From positions 7,279,209 to 7,343,208 of the forward strand of contig NC_087065.1 of the NCBI RefSeq assembly GCF_963678635.1: 64,000 nt of DNA, written 5' to 3'. Source of the DNA: Symsagittifera roscoffensis (taxonomy: Eukaryota; Xenacoelomorpha; Acoela; Convolutidae). Positions 51,401 to 60,480 of the stretch are shown here, piece after piece; position 1 is the stretch's first letter, and each line of letters starts with the position of its first letter. Both the position numbers and the translations under genes were made by a program. The notes under the pieces were generated by a model. That model was not told the DNA's origin, did no database searches, and was given only the letters and a program-made list of their open reading frames with translations.

Positions 51401-53160
51401 GGGGACGCCCATTCTATTTAGGGATTCGACCCCCTGCCGACCCAGAGCCTCCCCTCCCTTGTACTATTTTGAAATATCCATTTGAAGGACCCTAAAACTT
51501 TTCCAAAGGCGCCTTTGGCGCCTATATATACTAATTTTTGAGGGGGGAACGCGCGCCGAAAACGCAATTTTTTTTTGGTCAAAATTTTCCAAAAAGTGCC
51601 ATTAAAACGCCTTTTTTGGCCTGTTTTTTCAAATTTTGCCTGTGGCGCAGAAAATTTGGTCAAAACAGGGACTTTCTAGTGCTTTGTGAGAGCTCGAAAA
51701 ATCAATTTGGTCGACCTATAAAAAAGGTCGACAAAAGTTTCGAAAACTTTTTGAAAATCCGCTCCCCTCCCCCTCGAGAAAGTCCTAGATCCGCCCCTGC
51801 ACAAAAACGTGCGGATCGGATCCATTAGAATCCAATTCAGGCAAACTTCAACTACGATATAGATTTATCATTCCGGATATTTTTCCTTGATGCAAGAAAT
51901 TCCTAAGTCGGTTTTTCCGACGATTAAAATCTACAATGCATTCCTGATTATTGATTTTTGATATCAATGTTTTAAACATCTGTTCGTTTTTCGAAAACTT
52001 TTTACTTCGCATATTTTTTTCTACGTAATTTCTTCTGAACTGTTTCAGGGAGTAACTCAGTGAACGTGTTTCTGGGTCTGGGTCTCCCCTGGACTATGGC
52101 TTCCATATACTGGGCATCCAAGGTAACCATTATAATTCAATACGTCAAATTTTAACATCATCAACATCACGTGATAACTTCTGCTTGGTAAACTTTTTTT
52201 GATTTTTTCTTCGATCAGAAAACGCCATCGGAAAAACCATAATTTTGGTTCAATCGTCGTAACTTCGCCTATTACGCTAAATCAACTGCCTCGTGACTGT
52301 TGCCCTTATTAAGAATATTTGAAGCCTCTCGATTGATATCAACTTGAAATCAAGCTTTGTTTTGGAAATTTGTTTTTTTTTTCGTAAATTACTCAGAAAA
52401 CTTTTCGTTCAATTGTTGGTTTTTTTTGTCAATTGTTGGAAACAGTAGCGGATTTAGGGGGGGGGGGGGGGGGGACCCCCTCCCACCCTTCAGGGATTCG
52501 ACCCCCTGCCGACCCAAAGGGTCCCATCCTTTGTACTATTTTTAGATATCTATTATTGGTGAGGTACCCTAAAATTTTTCTTAGGGCGCCTTTGACGCCA
52601 ATAAACATTAATTTTTGAGGGGGGAGCTCGAGCCGATAAAACGCGATTTTTTGGTGAAAGTTTTCTAAAAAGTGGCTAAAAACGACTTTTGTTAGCGGCG
52701 CAGAAAATTTGACCGAAACAGGGTCTTTTTAATGCTTTGGGAGAGCTCGGAAAAAAAATCAATTTGGTCGACCTAAAAAAAAAAAAAGGTCGACAAATTT
52801 TCGAAACTTTTTTGAAAATCCACCCCCCCCCTCGAGAAAAACCTAGATCCGCCCCTGGTTGGAAGCATGTTTTTGGCTTCAATATCAAGTGTCTCTGTGT
52901 CACTTGAGTGTGTGTTCCAGGGGGAGAAGTTTATCGTGATCTCGGGTTCCTTCTCGTACTCTGTCGTGCTCTACTCGGGCACAGCAGTCGTGTCCCTCTT
53001 CATCCTCGGCCTCCGTCGCTTCCTGCCTGTCTTCGGAAATGCGGAACTGGGCGGACCCACTTTGCCCAAGTACATCTCATCTAGTGTCATGCTAATACTC
53101 TGGTTCCTCTATATCATCTTCTCCGCTCTAGAGAGCTACAATTACATAGACGGATTTTAA
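39266..53160 (+). CDS. Na+/Ca2+ exchanger (NCX/SLC8/Calx family), 11 coding exons (927 aa)
   Basis: Joined exons: 39266-39489, 40662-41269, 41358-41363, 41486-41503, 42033-42131, 48115-48535, 49077-49306, 49947-50372, 50697-51134, 52049-52122, 52921-53160. They total 2784 nt in one frame, with GT-AG introns. The protein should exchange Na+ for Ca2+ across the plasma membrane. The alpha-1 repeat (about residues 128-180) has NLTLMALGSSAPEILL and GPATIVGSAAFN; the alpha-2 repeat (about 785-845) has FVALGTSLPDLFASK and [20 protein letters not shown]. Residues 393-535 form Calx-beta domain 1 with acidic Ca2+ ligands (E407, D442, DDSLEEDDE at 467-475). Residues 536-677 form Calx-beta domain 2. The C terminus ALESYNYIDGF matches the LEAYCYIKGF-type ending of the family. 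The length is close to vertebrate NCX1 (about 970). No signal peptide is evident at the N terminus. The paralogue number is not assigned. Confidence 0.95.
39490..40661. other. NCX intron 1: palindromic MITE and tRNA-like segment
   Basis: 39511-39918 is a long near-palindrome, annotated separately. At 40540-40610 a segment with a perfect pol III B box (GTTCGAGTC at 40577-40585) resembles the core of a tRNA-derived SINE. A 67-codon frame at 40298-40501 is not recognised. The rest is AT-rich. Confidence 0.6.
39511..39918. repeat. Near-palindrome (foldback) containing hAT-like MITE ends
   Basis: Left arm 39511-39705 and right arm 39719-39918 are imperfect reverse complements around a 13-base loop. 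The inner part of each arm is the outer end of the 415-bp MITE (CGAATCTAGGGTTTTCTC on the left, AAATCCTAGATACGCGC on the right). The outer part is flanking sequence (TTGTTCC, AGTTTTCTAT, TTTGCTAAAATA), so the inversion copied host DNA with the element. Confidence 0.92.
40662..41269 (+). CDS. NCX exon 2: alpha-1 repeat and membrane segments to loop start
   Basis: Acceptor CTTTTTTCAG and donor GCAGCAG|GTATCT; phase 2 in and 1 out. Encodes a hydrophilic insert (STGGPKSIKDSKPDSPVAGV) where NCX1 has a short loop, then VEIKVWNDTVANLTLMALGS and the complete alpha-1 repeat, two further helices (FVCTAVISLLAYFWLYVIL, AVLTLCFFPILVILAYLVD) and the start of the cytosolic loop, NFFCLGGKKKSKIG, corresponding to the XIP region but shorter and less basic. 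Confidence 0.95.
41358..41363 (+). CDS. NCX exon 3: 6-nt microexon (probable)
   Basis: GCAAAG sits between a strong acceptor (CTTGTTTACAG) and a strong donor (GTAAGT), adding codons G and K without changing phase (1 to 1). Flanking introns are 88 and 122 nt. Because six bases keep the frame, it may be alternatively included. Transcript evidence is needed; the signals alone are unusually good. Confidence 0.6.
41486..41503 (+). CDS. NCX exon 4: 18-nt microexon (probable)
   Basis: GTGTACTCTCCATTTTCA between acceptor GTTTATTTCAG and donor GTAAGT, phase 1 in and out, adding GVLSIF. It is compatible in frame with exon 2, exon 3 and exon 5, so optional use is possible. Confidence 0.6.
41504..42032. 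other. NCX intron 4
   Basis: AT-rich; nothing recognised. The open frame at 41875-42135 is in a different phase from the exchanger. Confidence 0.7.
42033..42131 (+). CDS. NCX exon 5: cytosolic loop before Calx-beta 1
   Basis: Acceptor CACCTATTTCAG, donor GTCGAAG|GTAAGC, phase 1 in and out. Encodes DGLYLSMPANHHLGKRMSVD and KAKVAQVMKSVE. KRMSVDKAKVAQVM matches the region where NCX proteins have a basic, serine-containing segment followed by a helix. Confidence 0.82.
42150..42270 (+). mobile_element. tRNA-derived SINE with intact A and B boxes
   Basis: TGGCGAAGTGG at 42159-42169 fits the pol III A box, and GTTCGACGC at 42203-42211 fits the B box, at tRNA-like spacing. The 5' GGGGAGC does not pair with the 3' side, so this is not a functional tRNA. 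It begins about 20 bases after the exon 5 donor, in the same orientation as the gene. Confidence 0.65.
42576..42957 (+). mobile_element. hAT-like MITE, copy with target-site duplication
   Basis: Starts CAGTAGCGGATTTAGG and ends TTCTAGGTTCGCCCCTG, the inverted termini of the family. The flanking 8-mers TTCAGATA (42568-42575) and CTCAGATA (42958-42965) match at 7 of 8 positions. CAGGG-type ends plus 8-bp duplications are typical of hAT transposons. No transposase is encoded. Confidence 0.85.
43300..43602 (+). mobile_element. hAT-like MITE, 3'-truncated copy
   Basis: Begins CTAGGGGCGGATTTAGG and shares CAGGGATTAGACTCCCT, TTTGGTACTCTTTTGTGA and the GTGCCAAAAACGGC region with the family, then loses similarity. 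The right terminus is absent. Confidence 0.75.
43972..44150 (+). mobile_element. tRNA-related SINE-like repeat, copy 2
   Basis: Perfect pol III B box GTTCAAAAC at 44016-44024, then ACTAATTTGAGGTTTATTTC and the tail GTGAAGCGCAGCTTTGC, in the same order as at 19520-19690. Confidence 0.6.
46058..46262. repeat. GC-rich palindromes followed by a degenerate tandem repeat
   Basis: GCCGC-GAA-GCGGC at 46058-46070 and GCGCGC-A-GCGCGC at 46074-46086 are two back-to-back hairpins of very high GC content inside an AT-rich intron. After 46150 variants of GGCTGAATTGTCTG (AGCTGAACTGTCT, AGCCGAATGGTCTG) repeat about five times at roughly 20-30 base spacing. Confidence 0.65.
46391..46843 (-). repeat. Family A repeat (reverse orientation)
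   Basis: On the minus strand it follows the order of the other copies. On the plus strand it begins ATCAGGGCGAAACCCTGA, a 6-bp hairpin, and includes CACACGCCAAATAAAG, CAATTTGGAACGATTTCTAA and TAGCGCGAAATATATCGCGC. Confidence 0.85.
48115..48535 (+). CDS. NCX exon 6: loop and Calx-beta domain 1 (first part)
   Basis: Acceptor CTTTATTTAG; donor CTTAA|GTTAGT, phase 1 in and 2 out. Encodes DKNISPEDAAALVAQKIHEE, a basic and serine-rich stretch (HRASRRSMRSTHSLASKMSS), then CBD1: CVVEFTANTVSVYEGEKKAR, VSVKYETCNGTAEAGTDFV, FLIFEPQEKLK. E407 and D442 occupy the Ca2+-ligand positions of NCX1 CBD1. The RRSMRS sequence could be a kinase site (inference). Confidence 0.93.
48536..49076. other. NCX intron 6, containing a short MITE copy
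   Basis: Apart from the internally deleted MITE at 48689-48854, the sequence is AT-rich with no recognised feature. Confidence 0.75.
48689..48854 (+). mobile_element. hAT-like MITE, internally deleted (166 bp)
   Basis: Begins CAAGGGCGGATTTAGG and ends ATCCTAGATACGCCCCTG. It joins the left terminus directly to the right-hand segment (AACAGGGACTTTTTAGTGC, GGTCGACC region). Flanking target-site duplication is not convincing, suggesting an older insertion. Confidence 0.85.
49077..49306 (+). CDS. NCX exon 7: rest of Calx-beta domain 1
   Basis: Acceptor TTCTGCACAG, donor GACGACG|GTGAGA, phase 2 in and 1 out. Encodes YIEIDLIDDSLEEDDETFFV, the acidic cluster that binds Ca2+ in CBD1, then an expanded polar loop with six asparagines (KGSNNNNNNSKERNESGSA), and ICTVVLMNDD, the terminal strand with its acidic end. 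Confidence 0.93.
49307..49946. other. NCX intron 7: nothing recognised
   Basis: AT-rich intron without identifiable repeats or genes. Confidence 0.7.
49947..50372 (+). CDS. NCX exon 8: Calx-beta domain 2
   Basis: Acceptor TTGCTTTAG, donor GATGACG|GTAAGC, phase 1 in and out. Encodes EPGQFEFERPSFLVKESVGT (start of CBD2), a Gly-rich insert (FVSSGPGGGGDNNWGG), GCIELNIVDTSKERAMSEAA and VQLVLTEATNGAKIGKRKSA. The acidic cluster that follows the VD strand in NCX1 CBD2 is replaced by DTSKERAMSE, so Ca2+ binding here may be weak or absent, as in fly Calx CBD2 (inference). Local GC content is higher than in the introns. Confidence 0.9.
50373..50696. other. NCX intron 8: nothing recognised
   Basis: AT-rich; no identifiable element. 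Confidence 0.75.
50697..51134 (+). CDS. NCX exon 9: end of loop and first half of alpha-2 repeat
   Basis: Acceptor CTTTTCTAG, donor GTTACCG|GTAGAT, phase 1 in and out. Encodes the helix-rich loop end (FRSWGEQIHEAMNVNGG, DYIFHAFTFLWKVTFALL), PPPKYLGGWLTFVVSLTMIG, LLTAVVGDLAAIFGCLLGLK, then the alpha-2 core FVALGTSLPDLFASKQAAA and NAVGNVTG. The SLPD acidic residue is the conserved ion-binding position of the family. Confidence 0.96.
51135..52048. other. NCX intron 9, containing a full-length MITE
   Basis: The MITE at 51386-51799 makes up almost half of it. The flanks are AT-rich without other features. Confidence 0.8.
51386..51799 (+). mobile_element. hAT-like MITE, full-length (414 bp) with target-site duplication
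   Basis: Begins CGGGGGCGGATTTGG and ends TCCTAGATCCGCCCCTG. Flanked by CACAAAAG (51378-51385) and CACAAAAA (51800-51807), 7 of 8 identical. Internal landmarks are GGGATTCGACCCCCTGCC, GGCGCCTTTGGCGCC, TGGTCGACC and CTCGAGAAAGTCC. The frames inside it on both strands do not encode a transposase. Confidence 0.92.
52049..52122 (+). CDS. NCX exon 10: second half of alpha-2 repeat
   Basis: Acceptor ACTGTTTCAG, donor CCAAG|GTAACC, phase 1 in and 0 out. Encodes [20 protein letters not shown] and WASK, matching GSNAVNVFLGIGLAWSVAAI of NCX1. Only 74 nt. Confidence 0.95.
52123..52920. other. NCX intron 10, containing a full-length MITE next to exon 11
   Basis: The MITE at 52443-52857 ends 63 bases before exon 11. 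The remaining sequence is AT-rich. Confidence 0.85.
52443..52857 (+). mobile_element. hAT-like MITE, full-length (415 bp) with target-site duplication
   Basis: Begins CAGTAGCGGATTTAGG, followed by a G run, and ends ACCTAGATCCGCCCCTG. Flanked by GTTGGAAA (52435-52442) and GTTGGAAG (52858-52865), 7 of 8 identical. The internal palindrome GGTCGACC...GGTCGAC and CTCGAGAAAA are present. Confidence 0.93.
52921..53160 (+). CDS. NCX exon 11: C-terminal membrane helices
   Basis: Acceptor GTGTGTTCCAG, phase 0, stop TAA at 53158-53160. Encodes GEKFIVISGSFSYSVVLYSG, AVVSLFILGLRRFLPVFGNA, ELGGPTLPKYISSSVMLIL and WFLYIIFSALESYNYIDGF. RRFLPVFGNAELGGP corresponds to RRRPHLGGELGGP of NCX1; the protein ends at the family's usual C terminus. 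Confidence 0.96.
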   Translation, partial: GEKFIVISGSFSYSVVLYSGTAVVSLFILGLRRFLPVFGNAELGGPTLPKYISSSVMLILWFLYIIFSALESYNYIDGF

Positions 53161-53640
53161 AAGGGGATGAAAAAATCAACAAGACAAGTTTATGCTAACA
53201 AAGCGTTTATTTAGTTTGAGCCGCTTATCAGTTTTCGCCACAATATTCAAAAATTCAGGGTAAAAAACTTCATTTTCGAAATTTCAAATTGGAAAAAGTC
53301 AAATTGAAAATCAACAAAATTCAGCTTGATAAATTAGAATTTGGGCTGAAAAATCTCAACTCTAAAATTGCAAAATAAAAATTAAAATTAGAAATTCATG
53401 AAAAATTGCTAAATTGGGCCGCTATTTTGTTCCATTTTTTGTCAATGAGAGCCTGATAAAAGATTCGGTACTATATTTTTTCAAGCACATGTATGACAAA
53501 ATGTATAAAAAATGAGAACATTGTCTTGTTGGGTCAGACAGCCTCTGTTTACAAACAACAATCGGATGCCTAAACGGGCATAATTTTGACGAGCAGTTTG
53601 ATGAGTTTTGGATTGAGTTTTGAAATGAATAAATATAATA
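53161..53640 (+). other. Probable 3' UTR of the NCX gene
   Basis: Two AATAAA hexamers are candidates for the poly(A) signal, at 53374-53379 and 53628-53633. Sequence is AT-rich and non-coding. Confidence 0.5.
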
Positions 53641-54069
53641 ATTTGTGGTTGAATTTGCATTTATAGATTAAATCACATCGACCTATATTTTTAAAATTGA
53701 CAAGTTTACATTCCTGTTATGAAAAAATTTGAAAATAATTTAGCTACGATGCGAATATATGTGATTCGAACTCCCCATTATACGACAGAAACTTCTCGAC
53801 ACTGGAAAGTAAAGACAGCCTAAGCTGCTTGTCTCACTCTGTATTCGGTAGCCAACTTCCGTGTTACACGATAGATAGTTTCTGCGAAGATAAACGCTTG
53901 ACATGTAGCTACCGCGTGGTGGCTGTAATTGAAGGTATGCCTTGTAAGATACGTGGAGTAGTGTTCGCTTTCAAAAAAATTCTTCAAAAAAATTCCAAGA
54001 AAAAAATCAAAAACAATTTTGAGATTTTTTAAAAATCATCCCCACTCCTCTATAAAAAGAACGCTATTT
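53641..54069. other. 3' flank, no recognised feature
   Basis: A 67-codon plus frame at 53829-54032 ends in a lysine-rich run and is not recognisable. No RNA gene or repeat seen. Confidence 0.5.
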
Positions 54070-54600
54070 TTTTCATATAGCAAAGTATTAAATAGACGAA
54101 ATAGCATGCCTGAATTCAATTTGGAACGATTTTTAACTCGGATTTTATCTGCGCTCATGCATTAGTAGCACAAAAGATATCGCGCGATAATTGTCCCAAT
54201 TGACCAATTTGGCAATCTTTAATTGTCCCAATTGAACATTTTTTTTCTCCAAAAAATGATCACAAGTGAATTATCTTGAGCTAAATTTGAGCTGAAGACA
54301 ACAATATCTTTTAATTGTTATGAAAAACGAATTTTTTTTTATTTATTTTATTCGAAAGTCGAAATAACAAGACTGCTATTTCAAGACAAAACCCTGAATG
54401 ATACGAGTGCCAATTAAAGTCAATGAAATTAATGAAAATTAAAAAGCAAAAAATATACTTTTTTCTAGTTTTTCATTAAGTCCTGAGCCCGCACGCTTTT
54501 TAGCCCGCACGCTTTGTAGTACAAAGATATATCTGTTGAGTCTGGGTAGCACCTTGATATAACTAAATCGCTAGAACGTTTTTCAATAACTTAACAAGCG
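54070..54600 (-). repeat. Family A repeat, diverged, about one and a half copies
   Basis: On the plus strand it holds CAATTTGGAACGATTTTTAA, AGATATCGCGCGATAATTG and GACAACAATATCTTTTAAT, followed at 54366 by a second start, AACAAGACTGCTATTTCAAG and AAACCCTGAATGATACGAG. The end-to-start junction mirrors the tandem pair at 32653-33664. Confidence 0.65.
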
Positions 54601-57600
54601 GCCCAGGACTTAATAGCACAAAAAGTATTGCGTGTTAACTCTTCAATTAATGATATTTTTAAATAAGATCTCTTTAAAGAGTGATCTTGATAAAAATGAT
54701 CTCTTTAGTTAAGATGTTAGGAATTAGTATCATTCAAATGATACAAAAAATGTCATAAGCGGCTGGATAAATATTTTAAGTTAGTTTGAAGGCAAAAAAC
54801 CAACCCGAGCCAGAGCAAATTATCATAAAATGGAAACAAGATTTTTTTCTAGAATTTTGGCATATTCGACGGTCATAATAAAATAGGCAAACTGTGAAAA
54901 AAAAAACAGAAACCTTTTAAATTTGGAAACAAAATTTGAAGATTTATAATTTTCAAAGTGGCTCAAAAAAACCGCAAAAGATAATTTTACTCGTGTGAAA
55001 TCAAATTTCCATGGCTTTAACTAACTATATATCAGCTATTTTAAGCATAATGTCTCGCCTTATTTGCTCTAATTTAGACGGAAATGGAAAATTTGCGTGG
55101 AAAACAAAAAAAGCAAAGAATAGAAAAAAAAACGAAAACACCCGAATACAAAATTCCTCCCCAATTTCAATAACCAGAACAATGCGCGGAAGTTTTCCAA
55201 TTTTTTAAATTGCGCCTATATCATTAATAAACATTTGTCGTCTGAATTTTTGTTTATAGGCAACCATGGTAGGAGCCGAAATATCTGAAACTCTTGCTTT
55301 TTGCCCAATTCATAACTTCGGCACCGGAATTCAATGGATAAAACTTAACTAAATTTGAGTTTCAATGTTAGCATTTTTAAAAGGGAAAAAGAATCAATCA
55401 TATTTAGTTTAAAAAGAATTACATTGATACTAATACATAGACGGAGCGTAGTGCCTAATTTTGTCAGCCACTTTTTTTAAATCGCAAAAAAGTGTCTAGG
55501 AAAATGGCACTTTTTCATCTTGTTTATTCCTGTATGTCATTATAATTACGTAGCTGGTTTATTATGCCTATTTTTTTTTAAAATAGGTAGTTTGAAAAGG
55601 TATGAAATTTGTTTCTTGTTTTATTTTACTTTTTTTTCAGAAAAGTTTGCTCTTTTCACAAAACTTTAATTTTTCTCGAGAACTATCCTTTCGATATGAT
55701 AAGCCAATCAAACCCACAAATTAATCATGCACCACCATGACGCAAGCTACTTCAAATTAGGTGGTGGGAAAGAAATACACAGTTACTTCCCATTGCAGTT
55801 TGGTACAAATGACAAAATACAAAAATGTCAGCACAGTTGTTTGAATTGGGTTACGGAACAAAAAAATTCTAGTTAATTTTTTTGACATTTTTTAACATTC
55901 ACCCAGAATTTAAGTCATAATTTTATTTGCTCTATTATTAAATTTTTTGGTCCTATCTTCGAATTACTTGACGGAAAACCCAGGAAAAAGAACGAACAAA
56001 TGGAACAAACATCAAAAAACTTTCAAATTTCCAATATTTTATGAGTGATGAATGATTTTGATCGCACTGGAAAAAAAATTGTTGAAATTGCAAAAAAATC
56101 TCGAAATTGATTGCAAAATTGCGTACAATTTTGTAAAAAATAAATAAAATGATACTTTGCCGTTTTGATGACAAAAAACAGGTCTTAGGGGAAGTTTATC
56201 CAAAAATACTACCAACATGAAAGACACCAATGCTGAAATGTTAAAACTTACCCTTACAACTTATCAATCAGTTGGACGAAAAGAGGTAACTATTGGAGGT
56301 TTCCAGCTCTGATCTTGCTGTTACAAAAAAGTGTTGGGGATGGTATCATAAGTAAATGGCGTTCATTCCGTGGTTTTTCGTGGGCTAAGAGATCGAAGGA
56401 TAGAATCAAAATAAAGAATATCACTTTGACTGATCAATTCGTTCTGTGTATTTCTCCATTAGGTTTACTTTGAAAACTAATTTTCCAATTTTTTTAAACT
56501 TTGCTAAGATTCCAAAATCAATATCAATTTTATTCATTTTTGTTTTACTTTCTTCACTTTTAGGTGTATAAAAAGCATATCTGCATTATATTGTTAATGT
56601 GGTCTCAAAATAAAGAAGATATTTTACCCGCAACTAAATTTTGTAATTTTATAATGTTCAAAACTGGCAAATAGGACAACTTGCCAATAAGGCCAATTTT
56701 AATCAGAGACCTAGTTTTTTCTAAGCTTAATTTGAAATCTACCACAACATTAATAGCGCGTGGCCCGTTCCTTACACTTTTTGAGCTTTAAGGAATCGTA
56801 CAGTTATGCGGACTATTTTTACTATTAGGGTTTTGTTTCTTATTGTCTGGTTGTTATAAAACATGACATGCAATTTTTGCTGGAGTTCTGTTTTACCAAC
56901 TTTTAATTTGAATCTCAAATCCATGACGCAGATTTCTTCCTGTTAGGTGGTGGCAAAATTATTACAAAGTTACTTCCGACTGCAGTTCGGTACAAATGAA
57001 AAATAACATTTCTAAGCACGGATGTTCGAATTTGGTTACGCAACATTAAAATTCTTGTTTCGACTTTTTTTATTCCCGCAGACTCCGAAATCAAAATCAT
57101 TTTTGTTCAATTTAATTTTACTTTCTCTCCTTTTTTAAGTGTATAAAAAATATCCGAACTAAATTGATAATGTGGGCTCAAAATCAGAAAGATATATTAC
57201 CTGAAACTAGCTTTTCAATTGTTAAGATGTTTAAAACGGCAATTTCGTCAACTTACGAACCAGGCCAATTTCAGGCCAAAATTTAAAATATAAGTTCAGT
57301 TGCGGTCTAATTAGATTTTCTTGTTTCTATCGTCAAAAACTCTTTGTTTTTCAAGTAAATTTATTATTTGAATCTTAAAAACAAAAAATCAACACTCTGA
57401 AGTTTGGAGGCTAAAATTCCTTGCAGCAGTCAGTAGCAGAATCGTTTTAAAGTCAGATTGCATATATTGCTCCCAAATTGATTGGGAACAGTTGAAACGC
57501 GTGATAAGACCTGAAAACGTTTTCTTCAATTTTCCAACCATTCGAATGTAGAGGAATATTGTAACCTGGTTTGTTTTTTTTCCATGCAAAATCAAGTACC

Positions 57601-60300
57601 ACAAATAAATTTTGGATTATTTCGATTGATATGTCATAATAAAGCCCTTTCAGTCGTGATTTGAACAACTTTGAAAAATTTTGAAAATTTTTTCTCAGAG
57701 TTGAGAAACACTGGTTTGAAGTTTTTCACTTTTGGTCTAATTTTGAGCTGATGAGTTGAGCAGCGCACAGGCTTACAAAAGCCTATTTTAAATTTTTAAT
57801 GTTTTTAAGACTATGGTCAGAGAGCATTTTCTGCTTCTTGTACAGTAGCCAGCTCTCCTTTTTTAAACATATGTCATCTCTTATTTAGCGTATATATTTT
57901 TTTCCAAGTTGATAAAATGAAAAAACGATTTTGTTTGTCTTTGAGTTTTGAAAAACCGATGAAACAACTAACAAAAAGCCTTGCACAGAAAACGCAGAAT
58001 TTTTTTTTGGACTTTATGGCTTGTATGGAATCAATCGATTTTTTTTTCTGTTCCTAATGAGCGGAAAAAATTGGTTTTGGCAATTCGTTTTGGAGTTAGT
58101 GCAGGCTGGGAGAGGGAATTTTGTGGGAGAGGCTGGGAATGAGGAAAAGGCCGCAAAATAAAATTTTGCATTTCGGGAAAATACTGTAAGCAAAGAGGGA
58201 AATGTTTATATGTGTTCATTGGCTTCATAAGTTGACTCAGTTTTTTATGCCAGACAATAAGTCATATCATATTTCACGTTTGTTTCAGCGTCAGCTTATG
58301 ATTATTTCACGATGTTTGGGGCGCTTTCTTCATGTTATTGTTCAGCCCGATTGATTTATAGAATATGCTTATGAAGCAAGGACTGATCGCAAAGTAGGCA
58401 GATTCGACCCCTGCAGACGCAAAACTTGGTTAGATTCCCATTAGATTCCCTCGGCCACTATGCAGACAAAATGATCAAATGTGGCATCTTTCAAATTGAA
58501 AGTTTTAAGTCGTCAAAAATTTAAAACAAGTTTCAAAGTTTGTTTAAAAAAATCGAATTAAAAAAAATCGAATCTCAAACACACAAACGAAATTAGTTTG
58601 GCTTTTCATACGAAGTAATACAGGTCAAATAAATTGAAAAAAAAAAACAAGCGAAGAAATTTTAACCCAAACTCTACAAAAAAAGGTAACACAGTTACCT
58701 GTAATACTTAAATTTTAGGTTTTTCTCAATATTTACAGACGCTGAACTAGCTAAAAATATGCCTGTTTAGATCTATTGGACCAAAAAAATCACCCGACAC
58801 ACGTTGGTGCAAAATTAGTTTTTTTAAACGCAAAGATTCAAAGTCATCTTTCAGATGTTTTTTAAAGAAAATTAGCCATAAAAATTATTGTAGCAATACA
58901 TTAAATTTGTCCTTAAACAACAAAAGTTGGTAAGTATTAAGCGAATCGGGACTACAAAATAAGTCCATGAACAGACAAAAAAATAAAACTAAAAACCAAT
59001 CAGTTATAGAAACAGCAAATCACTTTTTGCTTCCTTAACAGAAATAGTTCGCAAGTACTGAACCAGAAATCTAACAAAAATTACACAGCTCATAATTGAA
59101 ACAGAAAAAAAATTAACAAAGGACATAAAACAAACAAAAACCCGAAAGAAGCGACAACTAACTAAAATTGATTTTTCAAAACGATAATATCTCAAACTTA
59201 GAACCAAAAAGTTTCTTTTTGTTTTCGAAACTACAGCTTTATAAACCCAAGTTTGTTTCTAAAAAATTTTATTTTTGCAAGAAAAAAACGCCACAGAGAT
59301 TTTAAGCCAATATAAAAAAAAGCTGACGAAAAGGGCTAATCCAAAAATATACCAAGAAAATTGCACATGGTTTCAATTATGTTAAAGGGATAAATAAAAA
59401 AAGTTATCACTTAATATGCCACTCAAAAAGCAGCGATTAGAAAGTCAAACCAATTTGCTTCTGTGGAAAAAAAATCTAATGAAAAAAAAAACAGGAAATT
59501 TTTCTTTTTTTTTGTTTCCTGGAAGAGTGCCCGATAAGTTAAATTTAATCTTTGCAATCATTTTGTCAAATTTGAAAAACATTCGATTGTAAAAAAACTT
59601 ACCAGAAACGATTAGAAAAAAAAACATAAGGTAAATAAGCCGAGAAAATTAAAGATGGCACCCAAAAAGCTAAAAATAAGCCAAAACTTTTTCAGAGAAA
59701 AAATCAAAATTCAAGATTTTGCATCTACCAACTATAAAGCAATCATGAAAACCTATATAGGCGACGGCACGTGTAAGATGCCATGTTGTACATCAATAAT
59801 TTACCATTTCTGACTTTCTTCTAAAGTGATCTTTGCGTGATAAAAATTACGGCAAAACTCTAGAACCCTGTTGCAAAACCCTTGTTTATTACAAGGATAA
59901 AAAGTTTTTATTGAAAAAGGAGTCATTAGTTACTAGGTACCATGGTAGGGTGGGGGAAAATTAAAGATATCAAACAAAACACAGTTGTTAGACAAATCTG
60001 AGCAATTTCTTAGGAAAGAAATGACAAAAGCCAAAATAGCCGTTTTTGTGATCAGTTTGGTTTTTTTTTCAAGTTGATAGTATCGACCAAAAAAAATAAA
60101 CAAATTGATTAAAGACTACACAAAAAACGCCATAAAAACTGAATTAATTCAAGGCTGACAGTAAAAACAGCCAAATGCTAATTTGAATGTTCTTTCCAAG
60201 CTAACTTTTGACATAAATTATGTTTATTTATGTTTAGGAGAATTTTTTTCAAAGAACTGCATAAAACTGAATGAGCTGTGATGAAATTTGATATGTACTT
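54601..60300. other. Gene-poor AT-rich intergenic region
   Basis: Nothing coding can be supported. Two stretches near 55690-55850 and 56900-57060 share CATGACGCA, AGGTGGTGG, AAGTTACTTCC, TGCAGTTCGGTACAAATGA-like and TTGGTTACG segments, so they are diverged copies of one repeat, as are the following GTGTATAAAAA segments at 56565 and 57140. A pol III B-box-like GATTCGACCCC lies at 58404. The 59000-60300 part is A-rich. Confidence 0.5.
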
Positions 60301-60301
60301 G

Positions 60302-60480
60302 TTTGTGATCGACTGATTGCAATTTCAAATCCTGTTTGGTAGCAACGGAACTCAAAACCAAGACAAACAGTGATCACTTTGTCGCTATTTGGAGCAATTT
60401 TAGCGCGTTTATGGCTCCCAGCTTCTTTAAGTTTGATATAATGAAAGCAAACTGTGGATTTGCTCGTGGGAACCTGATGT
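60302..60480 (+). repeat. Dispersed 180-bp repeat, copy 1
   Basis: GTTTGTGATCGACTGATTGC, GGCTCCCAGCTTCTTTAAGT and AACTGTGGATTTGCTCGTG match, in the same order, the sequence at 63824-64000 (GCTTGTGATCGACTGAGTGC, GGCTCCCAACTTCTTTAAGT, AACTGTGGATTTGCGCGTG). Function unknown. Confidence 0.85.
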
